64,000 nt of DNA from Phycicoccus sonneratiae (GTDB lineage Bacteria; Actinomycetota; Actinomycetes; Actinomycetales; Dermatophilaceae). Every line of letters starts with the position of its first letter. The first letter of the stretch is position 1. The notes below the pieces were generated by a model. The model searched no databases and had not been told where the DNA came from. It saw only the letters and a program-made list of their open reading frames with translations. Made by a program: the position numbers and the translations under genes. The stretch spans positions 62,001-126,000 of the forward strand of contig NZ_JAFDVD010000015.1 in NCBI RefSeq assembly GCF_016887965.1. The letters run 5' to 3'. Positions 7,878-17,548 of the stretch are shown here, piece after piece.

Positions 7878-10800
7878 TCAGGCAACTTCCTCCGGGAGGG
7901 CGGTCTGCTTGATCTGGTGCAAAGTCTCAACGATGACCTCGACGTCTGCGTCCGGGAAGAAGTAGTCGGGGCCGGTGGGTGCGTGGTCGGTGTAGGGCGA
8001 CTCAAAGAGGCGTGCAGGTTCCATGACGCCGTTCCTGGTCAGTTCGTCGATGATGAGGGTCACGAATCGGACCTGATCGGCGGAGAACTTCGTGCCGTCC
8101 AGGTAGTTCTCGAATGCCTCGATGGCCGCGGTGCGGTCGAGGCCGACGAGTCCGCGGACGAAAATCCCCAGGCCGCCGGTCTGCTCGCTGGCCCAGGCGA
8201 GGTCGACCTGCTCGCCACCGGAAGCAACCAGCATCTGCTCCAACTGAGTGAGGTCGTTCGCGGTGAGCTGCTTGTTGCGGCGGAGGCGCTGGAGGGCGAG
8301 GTTGTCGAGGTGCTCGCGGAGGTACGCCTCGGCCTTGGCGCGGAAGCGCTCGAAGTTGGTGCCGGTGGTGACGCGGGGCAGCACCACCTCGACGCCGTCG
8401 CCGATCGTGTCCTCGAAGTCGGTGTAGATCGGGTTGCGTGCCGTCTTCTCGATGAACCGTGCGAGGCCTCGGATGCGGAGTCGTGCGAGCTCCAGCATCG
8501 GCAGCGTCACATCGATCCACCACTCGTCGCCGGCCACCGACTCCAGCAGCACGGCCTGCTCGGCGACGCTCGGGATCGTGGTCTTGCCGAGGAGCGCGCC
8601 GGCGATGTGCTGGACGGACTCGCGCAGCCTCTCAGCCCTCACCGCATCGCCGTCGAGCTGGGCAAGTTGCCGACGCAGGATGAGGAGGTCGAAGCGTTTG
8701 GCGTCCTCGTCGTCATCACGGACAGGTGACGGCAGTCCGGCGAGCGTGAGCAACGCCTCCAAGTCCTCGGGCACGATCTGGTTCCACGCGTCTGCGGACG
8801 TATACTTTTCTACCGTTCGGCGGTGCGGGCGGACGACGAAGTTCTCGAGGTTCATTCCGGCTACGACCTCGTGCAGTGTCGTCACGGTGGACGAGCGTAG
8901 ATCGGGTTCGTTGTCGCCGAGTGCCGTGACAAGCCCGAGTCGCGCCTCGAAGAGGCGCTGGGAGAGGGACTTCTGGCTCTGCCCCTGGGATCCGGGGAGG
9001 TCTTGGCTGAAGTAGTCGAGGTTGCCGCAGAAGTCGAAGACCAGGAAGTCCTGCTTGTCCCTTCCGAGGTCGAAGAGGTCGGGGCACAATCGCGTGCCGC
9101 GCCCGATCATCTGCCAGAACTTCGACTTCGAGCGCACCATCTTGAAGAAGACGAGGTTGACGACCTCGGGTACGTCGATGCCCGCGTCGAGCATGTCGAC
9201 GCTGATCGCGATGTGCGGCACCTTGTCCTTGATCGAGAAGTCGTCGATCAGCGACTGGGCGTACGGCGTGCCGTGGGTGATCACGCGGGCAAAGTGGCCG
9301 GCGAGTTCGGGATAGGCGAAGTTAAACCGCTTCTCGATGAACTCGGCGTGCTTCTGTGACTTGGCGAAGATGATCGTCTTGCCGAGCCGGTCGCCGCCAG
9401 CGACCTTGTAGCCCCGCACCATCAGGGTCTCGAGGACCTTATCGACGGTGTCCTCGTTGAACAGGAACCGGTTGATCTCCTCAGCACCGACCTCGTCGGG
9501 CGGACCGTCCTCGCCCCAGTCGAGGGCGTCCCACTGGTCCTTCTCCTCGTCGGTGAGGTCGTCGTACTTGATGCCGGAGCGCAGGAACTGGGTGCCGACG
9601 CTGATGCCCTTCGGGGGGACGAGGTAGCCGGAGTCGACTGCTTCGTCGAGGGAGTAGTTGTCGGTGGGGACACCGTCCTCGAGGTGGAACAGCCGGTATG
9701 TGTTGTGGTCGACCTCGTCCTTGGGCGTCGCGGTGAGGCCGATAAGTAGCGAGTCGAAGTAGTCGAAGATCGCGCCGTACTTGGCGTAGATGGACCGGTG
9801 CGCCTCGTCGATCACGATGAGGTCGAAGTAGCCCGGCCCGAAGCGACGGGCGCCGTCGTCGATTTCGTTGATGAGGTTCATCATCGTGGGGTACGTCGAG
9901 ACGTAGACGCGCCCCTCGATCGCCTTTTCGGTCACGAGGTTCACCGTCGTCGAACCAGGCAGGTGTTGCTTGAACGCGTTGCCCGCCTGGTTGACCAGGG
10001 CGGTGCGGTCAGCGAGGAAAAGCACGCGCTTGACCCAGTTCGCCTTTTGCAACAGATCGACGAGCGCGATGGTGGTGCGGGTCTTGCCCGCGCCGGTTGC
10101 CATCACAAGGAGGGCCTCGCGCTGCTTGCGGTCGAATGCATCGCCCACGGCCTTGATGGCCCGCACCTGGTACGGACGCCCAGCGATGGCGGTGTTCGTC
10201 TGCGCGGACGACAACGGGAGCTTGGTCTGGCGGCGCTGGATGAGCAGCTCCAGCTCGTCGCGGGTGTAGAAGCCCTGGGTCTCGCGCGGCGGGTAACCGC
10301 CGGCGTCGTCCCAGATCCGGTGCTCGTAACCGTTGGTATAGAAGATCACGGGGCGACGGCCGAAGTGCTTCTCCAGGCAGTCGGCGTACAGCTTGGCCTG
10401 CTGCTGACCCACCTCCGGCGACTTAGCGGTGCGCTTGGCTTCCACCACCGCCAGCGGCAGACCATCCGCGCCCCAGAGGACGTAGTCGACGAAGCCGCGC
10501 CCCTCAGCGTTGGGCATCCCCGTAACGAGGTATTCGCGGTCGCGCTCCTCATCCAGCGTCCACCCGGCCTCGTGCAGCAAGACGTCGATGAACAGGTCCC
10601 GCGCGGCGGCCTCGTCGTAGTCGCGCGTGTCGGGCGCGGCTGCTGCCTGGGCAGCTGCGATCTGAGTCTTCAGCTCGGCGATCTCCGCCTCGTGAGCGGC
10701 CAACCGCTCGTCCTTCTCGGCGAGCTCGCGGGCGTGTGCCTCGTCCTGCTCCTTGAACTTCGCCGCGAGGCGAGCGACCTCCTCGCGTGTCAGCGGTGCG

Positions 10801-11228
10801 GCTTTGGCCGCGAGACCAGGGTCGAACTTAGCCTGGAGCGGCACCACTGTCGGCGCGGGCGAGTGGTGGTACGACGTCCACACGATGACGTTAAACAGCT
10901 CACGCAGCACGGCGAGCGACACGTCCGCGCGGATCTGCCGGTTCTCGTGCACCGCGGTGTTGGCGATGCGACGGATCGCGGTCAGCTTCTGCGTGATGCC
11001 CTGCGGCACCTTGGCCTTGAATGCAGCGTCGTTGATCTTCGCCGCGAGGTCGTCACGGTACGGAAGAGGCAGCGAGAGGACGTCGTACAGATAGCCGACG
11101 AGCTCCTCGACCACTCGGCGGCTGTAGAAGCACGCCGAGCGCGGGTCGGACGACAGGTACGACTCAGCCTTGGCGCAGTCGTCATGCAGCGACGGCAGCG
11201 CCTGACGGACGAAGTCGAAGTTCCCCAT
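7878..11228 (-). CDS. hsdR: Type I restriction enzyme R subunit (HsdR)
   Basis: This is the motor and nuclease subunit of a type I R-M complex, 1116 residues. Residues 1-120 form a DUF4145-like helical domain (FVRQALPSLHDDCAKAESYL), followed by a coiled coil around 150-195. The nuclease site is PD-(D/E)xK like: FVDYVLWG with D248, then VVEAKR with E263 and K265. The SF2 helicase has Walker A MATGAGKT (376-383), DEAHRS, LTATP and a motif VI-like QMIGRGTR. This domain order is that of the EcoAI-like family. It is the last gene of the hsdM-hsdS-nuclease-hsdR operon and starts 9 nt after its neighbour. It converges on the NTPase gene with a 34-bp gap. Confidence 0.93.
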   Translation of the reverse strand: MGNFDFVRQALPSLHDDCAKAESYLSSDPRSACFYSRRVVEELVGYLYDVLSLPLPYRDDLAAKINDAAFKAKVPQGITQKLTAIRRIANTAVHENRQIRADVSLAVLRELFNVIVWTSYHHSPAPTVVPLQAKFDPGLAAKAAPLTREEVARLAAKFKEQDEAHARELAEKDERLAAHEAEIAELKTQIAAAQAAAAPDTRDYDEAAARDLFIDVLLHEAGWTLDEERDREYLVTGMPNAEGRGFVDYVLWGADGLPLAVVEAKRTAKSPEVGQQQAKLYADCLEKHFGRRPVIFYTNGYEHRIWDDAGGYPPRETQGFYTRDELELLIQRRQTKLPLSSAQTNTAIAGRPYQVRAIKAVGDAFDRKQREALLVMATGAGKTRTTIALVDLLQKANWVKRVLFLADRTALVNQAGNAFKQHLPGSTTVNLVTEKAIEGRVYVSTYPTMMNLINEIDDGARRFGPGYFDLIVIDEAHRSIYAKYGAIFDYFDSLLIGLTATPKDEVDHNTYRLFHLEDGVPTDNYSLDEAVDSGYLVPPKGISVGTQFLRSGIKYDDLTDEEKDQWDALDWGEDGPPDEVGAEEINRFLFNEDTVDKVLETLMVRGYKVAGGDRLGKTIIFAKSQKHAEFIEKRFNFAYPELAGHFARVITHGTPYAQSLIDDFSIKDKVPHIAISVDMLDAGIDVPEVVNLVFFKMVRSKSKFWQMIGRGTRLCPDLFDLGRDKQDFLVFDFCGNLDYFSQDLPGSQGQSQKSLSQRLFEARLGLVTALGDNEPDLRSSTVTTLHEVVAGMNLENFVVRPHRRTVEKYTSADAWNQIVPEDLEALLTLAGLPSPVRDDDEDAKRFDLLILRRQLAQLDGDAVRAERLRESVQHIAGALLGKTTIPSVAEQAVLLESVAGDEWWIDVTLPMLELARLRIRGLARFIEKTARNPIYTDFEDTIGDGVEVVLPRVTTGTNFERFRAKAEAYLREHLDNLALQRLRRNKQLTANDLTQLEQMLVASGGEQVDLAWASEQTGGLGIFVRGLVGLDRTAAIEAFENYLDGTKFSADQVRFVTLIIDELTRNGVMEPARLFESPYTDHAPTGPDYFFPDADVEVIVETLHQIKQTALPEEVA

Positions 11229-11237
11229 AAGCGTCGA

Positions 11238-12320
11238 TCACTCGCCCTCGTCGATGTCGAAGTGGTCGGCCAGGCGTCCGAGGGTGAACTCCTGGCGGAG
11301 CTTGCAAGCGCTGTGCTGGTTGCCGAACATGCCCTTCTCCCAGAAAGCATCTCGTTCAGCCCGGGCGTCAAGCCAAGCCACCGGGACGACCCACTCCGCG
11401 TTGTCGTCGTCCTCCTCGCCCGGGTGGACGTAGGTGCCCTCCAAAGGTTGCTCCGCCAGATCCACCCACTCGCCGCCGGTGTAGACCAGCGCTTCGGAGA
11501 AGCGTCGTGGAGGACCGATGGTCCGGCCGACTCCGACGTAGCCAGTGCCCGGGATGTTCACCCAGATGCGTGCGCCTTCGGGCAGCGCCCGTATGGACTG
11601 GGTGTAGAAGCGCCCGCCACCCGCGGAGACGAAGCCGTGGCGGCGGGCGTCGTCCCAACGCCTGCCGAGGGAGCCGCCGAACGAGACGTACCAGTCCGTT
11701 CCGTTCCACGCGGCGCGCTTGCTGCTCTTGCTTCCCGTGATGCCCTGCGGGGTCTCGTCGTCCGATGCGGTCAGCCATGAGCGAGCCAGGTAGCGACGCC
11801 CGTCGTCCTCGAGATAGGAGAAGAAGACCGCATTAACGGGGACACCGAAGCCGCGAAGGTAGTCGACGATGCGCTCGGAGCTGGCGTCAAGCTCTGCGGC
11901 CACGATCGTGAGGCTGAGGTCGCCGTTCAGCTCGTCGGGCGGCGCGCTTCCGAAGACGTCCTCGAACGCGGCCTCGAACGGCTGGTCCAGGTGCTTGGTG
12001 GCGATGTCGATGACGTCGTCCCGCGACAGGGTCGAGGCCCAGGAGCCGTAGTCGAGCACCTGGGCGACGACCTCACGTGGAGTCTTGTCGCGCTTGAGTT
12101 CCAGAAGATTGAGGTTGCCTTCGGCGTCGATCGCCAGCAGGTCGAGACGTGGACCGTACGGCGTGATGACCTCACTGCCGATCACCAGCAGCCGCTCGCC
12201 GAGCAGCGATGGGTCGCGCTTGAGGAACCCGTGCAGGTCCTTCTCGGCAGGCAGGACCGAGGTGGTCAGTGGCTTTGGCTCGTCGCCGTCGATACGCCAC
12301 ATCCTCATCTCAACCGGCAT
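11238..12320 (-). CDS. NucS/DUF91-like PD-(D/E)xK nuclease inside the type I R-M operon
   Basis: This is a 360-residue protein lying between hsdS and hsdR, 3 nt after hsdS and 9 nt before hsdR, so it is clearly part of the operon. The N-terminal half shows a NucS/EndoMS-like nuclease core: PYGPRLDLLAID (D60), LNLLELKRDKT (E74, K76) and VVAQVLDYGSW (Q87). The C-terminal half (about 210-330) has a beta-rich GxGYVGVG segment of unknown role. Its function in the system could be an accessory nuclease, a sensor of modified DNA or a control on HsdR; none is shown by sequence. It is not part of a standard type I set. Confidence 0.75.
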   Translation of the reverse strand: MPVEMRMWRIDGDEPKPLTTSVLPAEKDLHGFLKRDPSLLGERLLVIGSEVITPYGPRLDLLAIDAEGNLNLLELKRDKTPREVVAQVLDYGSWASTLSRDDVIDIATKHLDQPFEAAFEDVFGSAPPDELNGDLSLTIVAAELDASSERIVDYLRGFGVPVNAVFFSYLEDDGRRYLARSWLTASDDETPQGITGSKSSKRAAWNGTDWYVSFGGSLGRRWDDARRHGFVSAGGGRFYTQSIRALPEGARIWVNIPGTGYVGVGRTIGPPRRFSEALVYTGGEWVDLAEQPLEGTYVHPGEEDDDNAEWVVPVAWLDARAERDAFWEKGMFGNQHSACKLRQEFTLGRLADHFDIDEGE

Positions 12321-12323
12321 CGG

Positions 12324-12911
12324 TCACAGCTCCCCTCGAAAAGCTCGAGCCTGAAGGGAGCCGATCAGCTCATCCTGGAGCTCGAGCATGCTCTCGACCA
12401 CGGCCCGCTGTCTGGCAGCCAAGTCGAGAACCTTCGCGAGTCGACGCTGCTCTTGGGGCGCTGGAAACGGGATTCGAATGCCCTCGAGGACTCTTGAGTC
12501 AAGCTTCTTTGTTCCATGTCCGGCTGTACTCACCTGAGACAAGATGGTTCCATGCTGGGCGCGAAGCATGGCGGCAAGGAAGGTGGGGTCGACATCAATG
12601 CCCTCCCTCGGCAACAGAGCTTTTAGGTCCTGATTTATGGCCGCCTCAACGCCGAGGACAGCGATCGGGACGGTGTGCGCAAGGATCATCCCGCGGACGA
12701 CCAGCACGACAGTGTTTTCGGGCAACTTTCTTAGAGGTGTTGAAGCGAAGACCGCCTCCGAGATGTGGTCGGCCGAGTCCGTCAGTCGTGGCTTCTTGAC
12801 GTCCTTCGCACTAAACCATGGCACGTTACCGTTCCAAAAGGCTGCGTTTGCCTTTGACGGAGTCCCGCCGCTCGTGAATCTGACGATCTCGGAGAGAGCC
12901 ACAGTATTCAC
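12324..12911 (-). CDS. hsdS: Half-length type I specificity subunit (HsdS, single recognition domain)
   Basis: The product has 195 residues, about half the usual 400 or more. It contains one target-recognition domain (SGGTPSKANAAFWNGNVPWF, the classic TRD start; later LEGIRIPFPAPQEQRRLAKVL) and one conserved helix (ARQRAVVESMLELQDELIGS). Half-size HsdS subunits can dimerise to restore a two-domain unit, which would give a palindromic bipartite target. The GTG at 12911 overlaps the hsdM stop (GTGA), and the frame ends cleanly with RAFRGEL, the usual HsdS end, so it does not look like a chance truncation. No second TRD is found nearby. Confidence 0.87.
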   Translation of the reverse strand: MNTVALSEIVRFTSGGTPSKANAAFWNGNVPWFSAKDVKKPRLTDSADHISEAVFASTPLRKLPENTVVLVVRGMILAHTVPIAVLGVEAAINQDLKALLPREGIDVDPTFLAAMLRAQHGTILSQVSTAGHGTKKLDSRVLEGIRIPFPAPQEQRRLAKVLDLAARQRAVVESMLELQDELIGSLQARAFRGEL

Positions 12912-14365
12912 GAGATCAACGCCTTCAGCTCCGCGTTGGTCGCGGCGAAACTCTGCTTCACGACGTCTAGGTCGGCGAGGATCTCCCGCGGGTCGCGATA
13001 CTCACTGTGGACGTCGTTGATCCGCCGATAGGGGTAAAGCGAAAGATCGTAGTGCTGCTCAGCGATCTCAGCCTTCGCGACAAGAAACGACTGAGCGGAG
13101 CGACTTCGACCCTTTTCGGTTGTCGAGCGTGCCTCCCACCTGGTGAGCACGTCGGGCAGGTCGCTGTTCTCGGTCGGAGTGCGCTTGTCGTCGAGAGAGA
13201 AGCCGTCTGTTTTCAGGTCGTAGAACCAGACATCGTCAGTTCCGCCCGAATCAGTCCTGGTGAAAAAAAGGATCGCAGTTGAGGCGCTCGCGTACGGCTT
13301 GAAGACCCCCGAAGGCAGTTTGACAACAGCCTCAAGCTTCTGCTCCTCGACCAAGATCTGTCGCAGCTTCCTATGTGCCTTGGTTGAGTCGAACAAGACG
13401 CCATCTGGAACGATCACGGCAGCCCTTCCCCCCGGTCGCAGCAGTTTGATGCAAAGTGCGAGGAAGAGAAGTTCAGTCGCCTTCGTGGTCACAACGCGCT
13501 GCAAGTCCTTCGACGTCGATTCGAAGTCGAGTGATCCGGCGAATGGGGGGTTGGCGAGGATCAGGCTGTACTTGTCCGAGTCCTCTGAGGCTCCCTCGGA
13601 GAGCGAATCGCGGTAGCGGATGTCGGGAGACTCGATGCCGTGCAGAAGCATGTTCATGCTGCCGATACGGAGCATGGTCGAGTCGAAGTCGTAGCCGTGG
13701 AACATCGAGGCATGAAAGTGCTTGCGCTGCGTCTCGTCCAAGAGCACATCGGCGTGCGTGTCGCGGACGTACTCACTGGCGGCGACGAGGAAGCCAGCCG
13801 TGCCGCAGGCCGGGTCGCAGATCTCGTCAGTCGGCTGAGGTGCGGTCATCTTCACCATCAGGTTGATGATGTGGCGGGGGGTCCGGAACTGGCCGTTGGT
13901 ACCGGCTGAAGCGATCTTGGACAGCATGTACTCATACAGGTCGCCGTTAGTGTCGCGATCTGCCATCGGGATCTTGTCAAGCATGTCGATGACCTTGGAC
14001 AGCAGCGCCGAGGTTGGGATGGTGAAGCGAGCATCCTTCATGTGCTCGCTGTAGGTGGTGCCGTCGCCTAGCCCGCGAAGGAACGGAAAGACCTCCTCGG
14101 CGACCGTCCGGTGCATCACTTCGGGCGAGGTGTTCTTGAACTGGCTCCACCTCAGGTGTGTCTGTCCGGGCAAGAACACCGGGTTGTGGACGGCGCCGCC
14201 GGCCACGCGCGCCTTCTTCTCTTCCAGCGTCTGGATGTCGTCCAAGCGGCGAATGAAAAGCAGGTAAGTGAGCTGCTCGATGACCTCGAGCGGGTTGCTG
14301 ATGCCCCCTGACCAGAAAGCGTCCCAGACGCGGTCGACCTTGCCCTTCAGTTCACCCGTGATCAC
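12908..14365 (-). CDS. hsdM: Type I restriction-modification methyltransferase subunit (HsdM)
   Basis: This is an N6-adenine methyltransferase of 485 residues. Residues 1-130 are the HsdM N-terminal helical domain (WDAFWSGGISNPLEVIEQLT, LLFIRRLDD). The catalytic part carries the SAM motif DPACGTAGF (about 184-192) and the motif IV ANPPF (about 271-275). The start is set at GTG 14365, which begins the conserved region; the arginine-rich upstream reading is not part of the family. A TAGGGT hexamer ends 7 nt before the GTG and could be a -10 of a leaderless promoter, with no clear -35. It is the first gene of the four-gene R-M operon. Confidence 0.93.
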   Translation of the reverse strand: MITGELKGKVDRVWDAFWSGGISNPLEVIEQLTYLLFIRRLDDIQTLEEKKARVAGGAVHNPVFLPGQTHLRWSQFKNTSPEVMHRTVAEEVFPFLRGLGDGTTYSEHMKDARFTIPTSALLSKVIDMLDKIPMADRDTNGDLYEYMLSKIASAGTNGQFRTPRHIINLMVKMTAPQPTDEICDPACGTAGFLVAASEYVRDTHADVLLDETQRKHFHASMFHGYDFDSTMLRIGSMNMLLHGIESPDIRYRDSLSEGASEDSDKYSLILANPPFAGSLDFESTSKDLQRVVTTKATELLFLALCIKLLRPGGRAAVIVPDGVLFDSTKAHRKLRQILVEEQKLEAVVKLPSGVFKPYASASTAILFFTRTDSGGTDDVWFYDLKTDGFSLDDKRTPTENSDLPDVLTRWEARSTTEKGRSRSAQSFLVAKAEIAEQHYDLSLYPYRRINDVHSEYRDPREILADLDVVKQSFAATNAELKALIS

Positions 14366-14694
14366 GGGCGCCACCCTAGTAAGAGCCGGGCCGATGGACT
14401 TGGAGATGGGCGACCTCACGCTGCGTGATCCTCCGGGCAGCCCTTCCGGATGCCGGGCGCCGTGACCCAAGCTCGCGCCTACCGATGCGCCAGTCCCGCC
14501 CCTGCAGTGCTCCCGTCGAGTGCAGCTCGACACCGAGAGCTCTCTCCTCGATGCGCGCGATCCTTTCCCGCTCATTGCTCACGCGACCTGGCTCAACCAC
14601 CTCCCGAGACGAGGGCCTGTGACGTCCTGTGACGAGTCCCGAAGTCCCCTATCGGAGCCACCGCGAGAAGCCTGTCCATCGCGCGGCACGCATG

Positions 14695-14736
14695 CTACGA
14701 AGTTCCGTAGGTCGGTCCGCCCGTGAGGGCGGGCCG
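14695..14736. other. Paired inverted repeats upstream of the relaxase (candidate oriT)
   Basis: Two hairpin-forming repeats lie in the gap between hsdM and the relaxase: CTACG (14695-14699) / CGTAG (14706-14710) with a 6-nt loop, and CGGTCCGCCC (14713-14722) / GGGCGGGCCG (14727-14736) with a GTGA loop and one mismatch. MobF relaxases commonly nick beside such repeats just upstream of their gene. No nic sequence can be named. The gene-free stretch 14366-14755 holds only this and, presumably, the divergent promoters. Confidence 0.45.
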
Positions 14737-14755
14737 AACGTCGTTCCGAGGCTAG

Positions 14756-17452
14756 TTGACGGGCAGTGACGGGTGGTGGGGCCGGGTGCATGGCGGGGTG
14801 AAGTTCTACCGCGGGTCCGCGGCCGCGGCCCGCTCCTACGTGGAAGCCGACCGCTCCCGCGCGGATGACTACTACTTGGCCGAGGGCACCGGGCTGGCCA
14901 CCCGCTACGTCGCCACCAGCGGTCCGGACAACCCGGCGTCGGTCCTGGAGGCGGGGGCGTTGGACGGCCCGGCGTACGAGCGGTGGGTCGCCGGGTTCGA
15001 CGTTGCGACCGGGGTCGCGAAGGGGCAGCTGCGGACCGACGAGCGGGGGCTGCGGTTCGTCGAGGTCGTCGTCAACGGACCGAAGACCTGGTCCCTGGCC
15101 GCGTCCCTCCACCCGGACGTCGCGGACGCCTACGACGCGGCGCAGGAGAAGGCGGCCCGGGAGGTCATCGGGTGGCTCGCCGCGCACGCCACCACGAGGG
15201 TCGGGCCGCGGGGCCGGCAGGTGCAGGTCCCGGTGGACCGGCTCGAGGCGGCCGTGGTGCGGCACTACACCTCGCGAGCGGGTGACCCGCACCGTCACCT
15301 GCACCTCCAGGTCAACGCGCGCGTCATGGCCGGCGGACAGTGGCGGGGGCTGCACTCGGTCGGGGTGGTGGACTCCATCCAAGCGGTCAACGGGATCGGG
15401 CACGCCGCCGTCGCCTGTGACCCCGAGTTCCGCCGCGCATTGGCGGCCCGCGGGTACCACCTCGACACGGGCACGGGTGAGGTAAATGAGCTGGTGCCGT
15501 ACGCGGGCCGGTTCAGTGCCCGCGCCGCACAGATCGCCCGGAACATCGACCGGTACGAGGCCACCTGGCGGACCGAGCACCCCGGCAGCGAGCCCGACCA
15601 GCGGCTGCGCCGGACGTGGGACCGGCGGGCCTGGGCGCAGGCCCGCCCCCACAAGGTCACCCCCATCAGCGGCGCGGACCTGGCCGCCCGGTGGCGCGAG
15701 GAGCTGCACGACCTCGGCTTCACTCCACCCCGGCCCGACCCGGACCTCGGCGTCGGCCTGGTCGGCACGGCCGTCGGGCGAGTCAACCGGGACGCCGTCG
15801 CCGACCTCGTCCTGACCCGACTCGGCGCCCGCCGGTCGGCCTGGAACGCCGCCGACATCCGCGGCGAGACCGAACAGATCATCGCCGGCCTCGACGTCAT
15901 CACCGAGCCGACCGTCCGGGGCGAGCTCGTCGAAGACCTCACCACGCGCGCCCGTGCGCGGTGTGTGCCGTTGCTGGACCGTGGTGAAGTCCCCGAGCAC
16001 GTCCGCGCGTTGACCTCGCGGCGGGTCCTCGACGTCGAGACCGACCTCACCACCCGCCTCGCCGCCCGCGCCGACCGCCCCGCCACATCCGAACCGGTCG
16101 GCGCCCAGGCCAGAGGGCGAACCTTGGACCCGGCCCAGCGAGAGGCGGTGGGCGCGCTGGGCGGCACCGCACGGCTGGTCGTCGTCGAAGGCGCAGCCGG
16201 AGCCGGGAAGACCATGACTCTCGCCGCGGCCCGCGACCTCCTCGACGTTCAAGGGCACCGGCTCGTCGTGGTTACCCCGACGATGAAGGCCGCCCAGGTG
16301 GTGCAGGCCGAGACCGGCGCCGACGCGTTCTCCGCCGCCTGGCTGGCCCACCACCACGGCCACCGGTGGGACAGCGACGGACACCGCTGGCACGAACCGG
16401 CACCCGCCCACCCGCTGGCGCGGCTGCTGCCCGGTGACCTGCTCGTCGTCGACGAGGCCGGCATGCTCGACCAGGACACCGCCCAGGCTCTGCTGCACAT
16501 CGCCGACACCGCCGGCGCCCGCCTCGCCCTCGTCGGCGACCCGCACCAGCTGCCCGCGGTCGGGCGCGGCGGCGTCCTGGACCACGCCACCCGCTGGGCC
16601 GCCCCCGACGCGCACGTCCTCCTCGAGGGCATCCACCGGTTCACCGACCCCGACTACGCCGCCCTCACCCTCCTGATGCGCACCGGCCAGGACCCCGCCC
16701 ACGCGTTCGACGCCCTCCACGAGCGGGGGCAGGTCGTCCTGCACCCCACCGCCGTCGAACGTACCGCCGCCCTCGCCCGTGTTGATGGTCTCGTCATCGC
16801 CGACACCCGCGAGCAGGTCGCCGCCCTCAACGCCGCCATCCGCGACCACCACCGCACCCACGAGACATCGTCGACCGGGCCGGCTGTCACCACCCGCGCT
16901 GGAGAGACCCTCTCGGCCGGGGACCTCGTCGCCACCCGCCGCAACAACCCCGACCTACGCGTCGCCAACCGCGACCGCTGGACCATCACCGCCGTCCAGC
17001 ACGACGGCTCCCTCACCGTCCACGGCCGCGGAGGCACCCGGCACCTCCCCGCCGACTACGTCCAGCACCACCTCGAGCTCGCCTACGCCACCACCGTCCA
17101 CGGCGCACAGGGCGACACCGTCCCCGCCGCGCACTTCCTCCTCGACGAGACCACCGGCGCCGCCGCCGCGTACGTCGCCATGACCCGCGGCCGAGAGTCC
17201 AACACCGCCCACCTCGTCGCCGACACGCTCGAGGACGCCCGCGCCCAGTGGGTCACCACCTTCAGCCGCGACCGCGCCGACCTCGGACCCGCCCACGCCA
17301 CCCACCTGGCCGCCGAGGACATAGAGCGCTACGGACCCCAACCCCGGCCCACCCAGCCGGAGGACAACGACATCCTCGCCCGTCGACGTTCCCCCGCACA
17401 CGTCCCCTCGAGGTCCTCGTCCTCCGACCGATCGCCGCGGATCGGACGGTAA
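14756..17452 (+). CDS. MobF-family relaxase with helicase domain (TraA/TrwC-like)
   Basis: This is the conjugative nickase-helicase of the element, up to 898 residues. The relaxase domain includes GVKFYRGSAAAARSYVE with nearby tyrosines (Y39, Y40 in DDYYLAEG), NGPKTWSL and the metal-binding histidines in VRHYTS and DPHRHLHLQVN (H170, H179-H183). The SF1 helicase follows: RTLDPAQREAV, Walker A GAAGAGKT (about 480), DEAGMLD (about 565), GDPHQLPAVG and the closing YVAMTRGRESN. The first codon is uncertain: TTG 14756, or GTG 14786 or 14798, which lie closer to the conserved start. The frame has no interruptions, so it appears functional, unlike the relaxase relic at 3.4-3.9 kb. Confidence 0.9.
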   Translation: MTGSDGWWGRVHGGVKFYRGSAAAARSYVEADRSRADDYYLAEGTGLATRYVATSGPDNPASVLEAGALDGPAYERWVAGFDVATGVAKGQLRTDERGLRFVEVVVNGPKTWSLAASLHPDVADAYDAAQEKAAREVIGWLAAHATTRVGPRGRQVQVPVDRLEAAVVRHYTSRAGDPHRHLHLQVNARVMAGGQWRGLHSVGVVDSIQAVNGIGHAAVACDPEFRRALAARGYHLDTGTGEVNELVPYAGRFSARAAQIARNIDRYEATWRTEHPGSEPDQRLRRTWDRRAWAQARPHKVTPISGADLAARWREELHDLGFTPPRPDPDLGVGLVGTAVGRVNRDAVADLVLTRLGARRSAWNAADIRGETEQIIAGLDVITEPTVRGELVEDLTTRARARCVPLLDRGEVPEHVRALTSRRVLDVETDLTTRLAARADRPATSEPVGAQARGRTLDPAQREAVGALGGTARLVVVEGAAGAGKTMTLAAARDLLDVQGHRLVVVTPTMKAAQVVQAETGADAFSAAWLAHHHGHRWDSDGHRWHEPAPAHPLARLLPGDLLVVDEAGMLDQDTAQALLHIADTAGARLALVGDPHQLPAVGRGGVLDHATRWAAPDAHVLLEGIHRFTDPDYAALTLLMRTGQDPAHAFDALHERGQVVLHPTAVERTAALARVDGLVIADTREQVAALNAAIRDHHRTHETSSTGPAVTTRAGETLSAGDLVATRRNNPDLRVANRDRWTITAVQHDGSLTVHGRGGTRHLPADYVQHHLELAYATTVHGAQGDTVPAAHFLLDETTGAAAAYVAMTRGRESNTAHLVADTLEDARAQWVTTFSRDRADLGPAHATHLAAEDIERYGPQPRPTQPEDNDILARRRSPAHVPSRSSSSDRSPRIGR

Positions 17453-17548
17453 CGATCCGGTCACAAGAATCGGCAAGAGGACCCTGTGGCATCGGTTCGC
17501 CGGCTTTGGGAGACAAGAGACCACAGTCGTCGACGCAGGAGCCCGCGC

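Noticed and set aside
9798-11780. 660-codon open frame on the plus strand opposite hsdR
   Set aside because: It mirrors hsdR in a GC-rich region, has no family motif and no ribosome site; hsdR is unambiguous.
12324-12911. hsdS as a truncated pseudogene
   Set aside because: The frame starts in the hsdM stop and ends with the usual HsdS C terminus and one complete TRD plus helix, so it is a natural half subunit.
14579-16861. 760-codon open frame opposite the relaxase
   Set aside because: Its product is a Gly/Val/Asp-rich shadow of the relaxase coding strand without domains.
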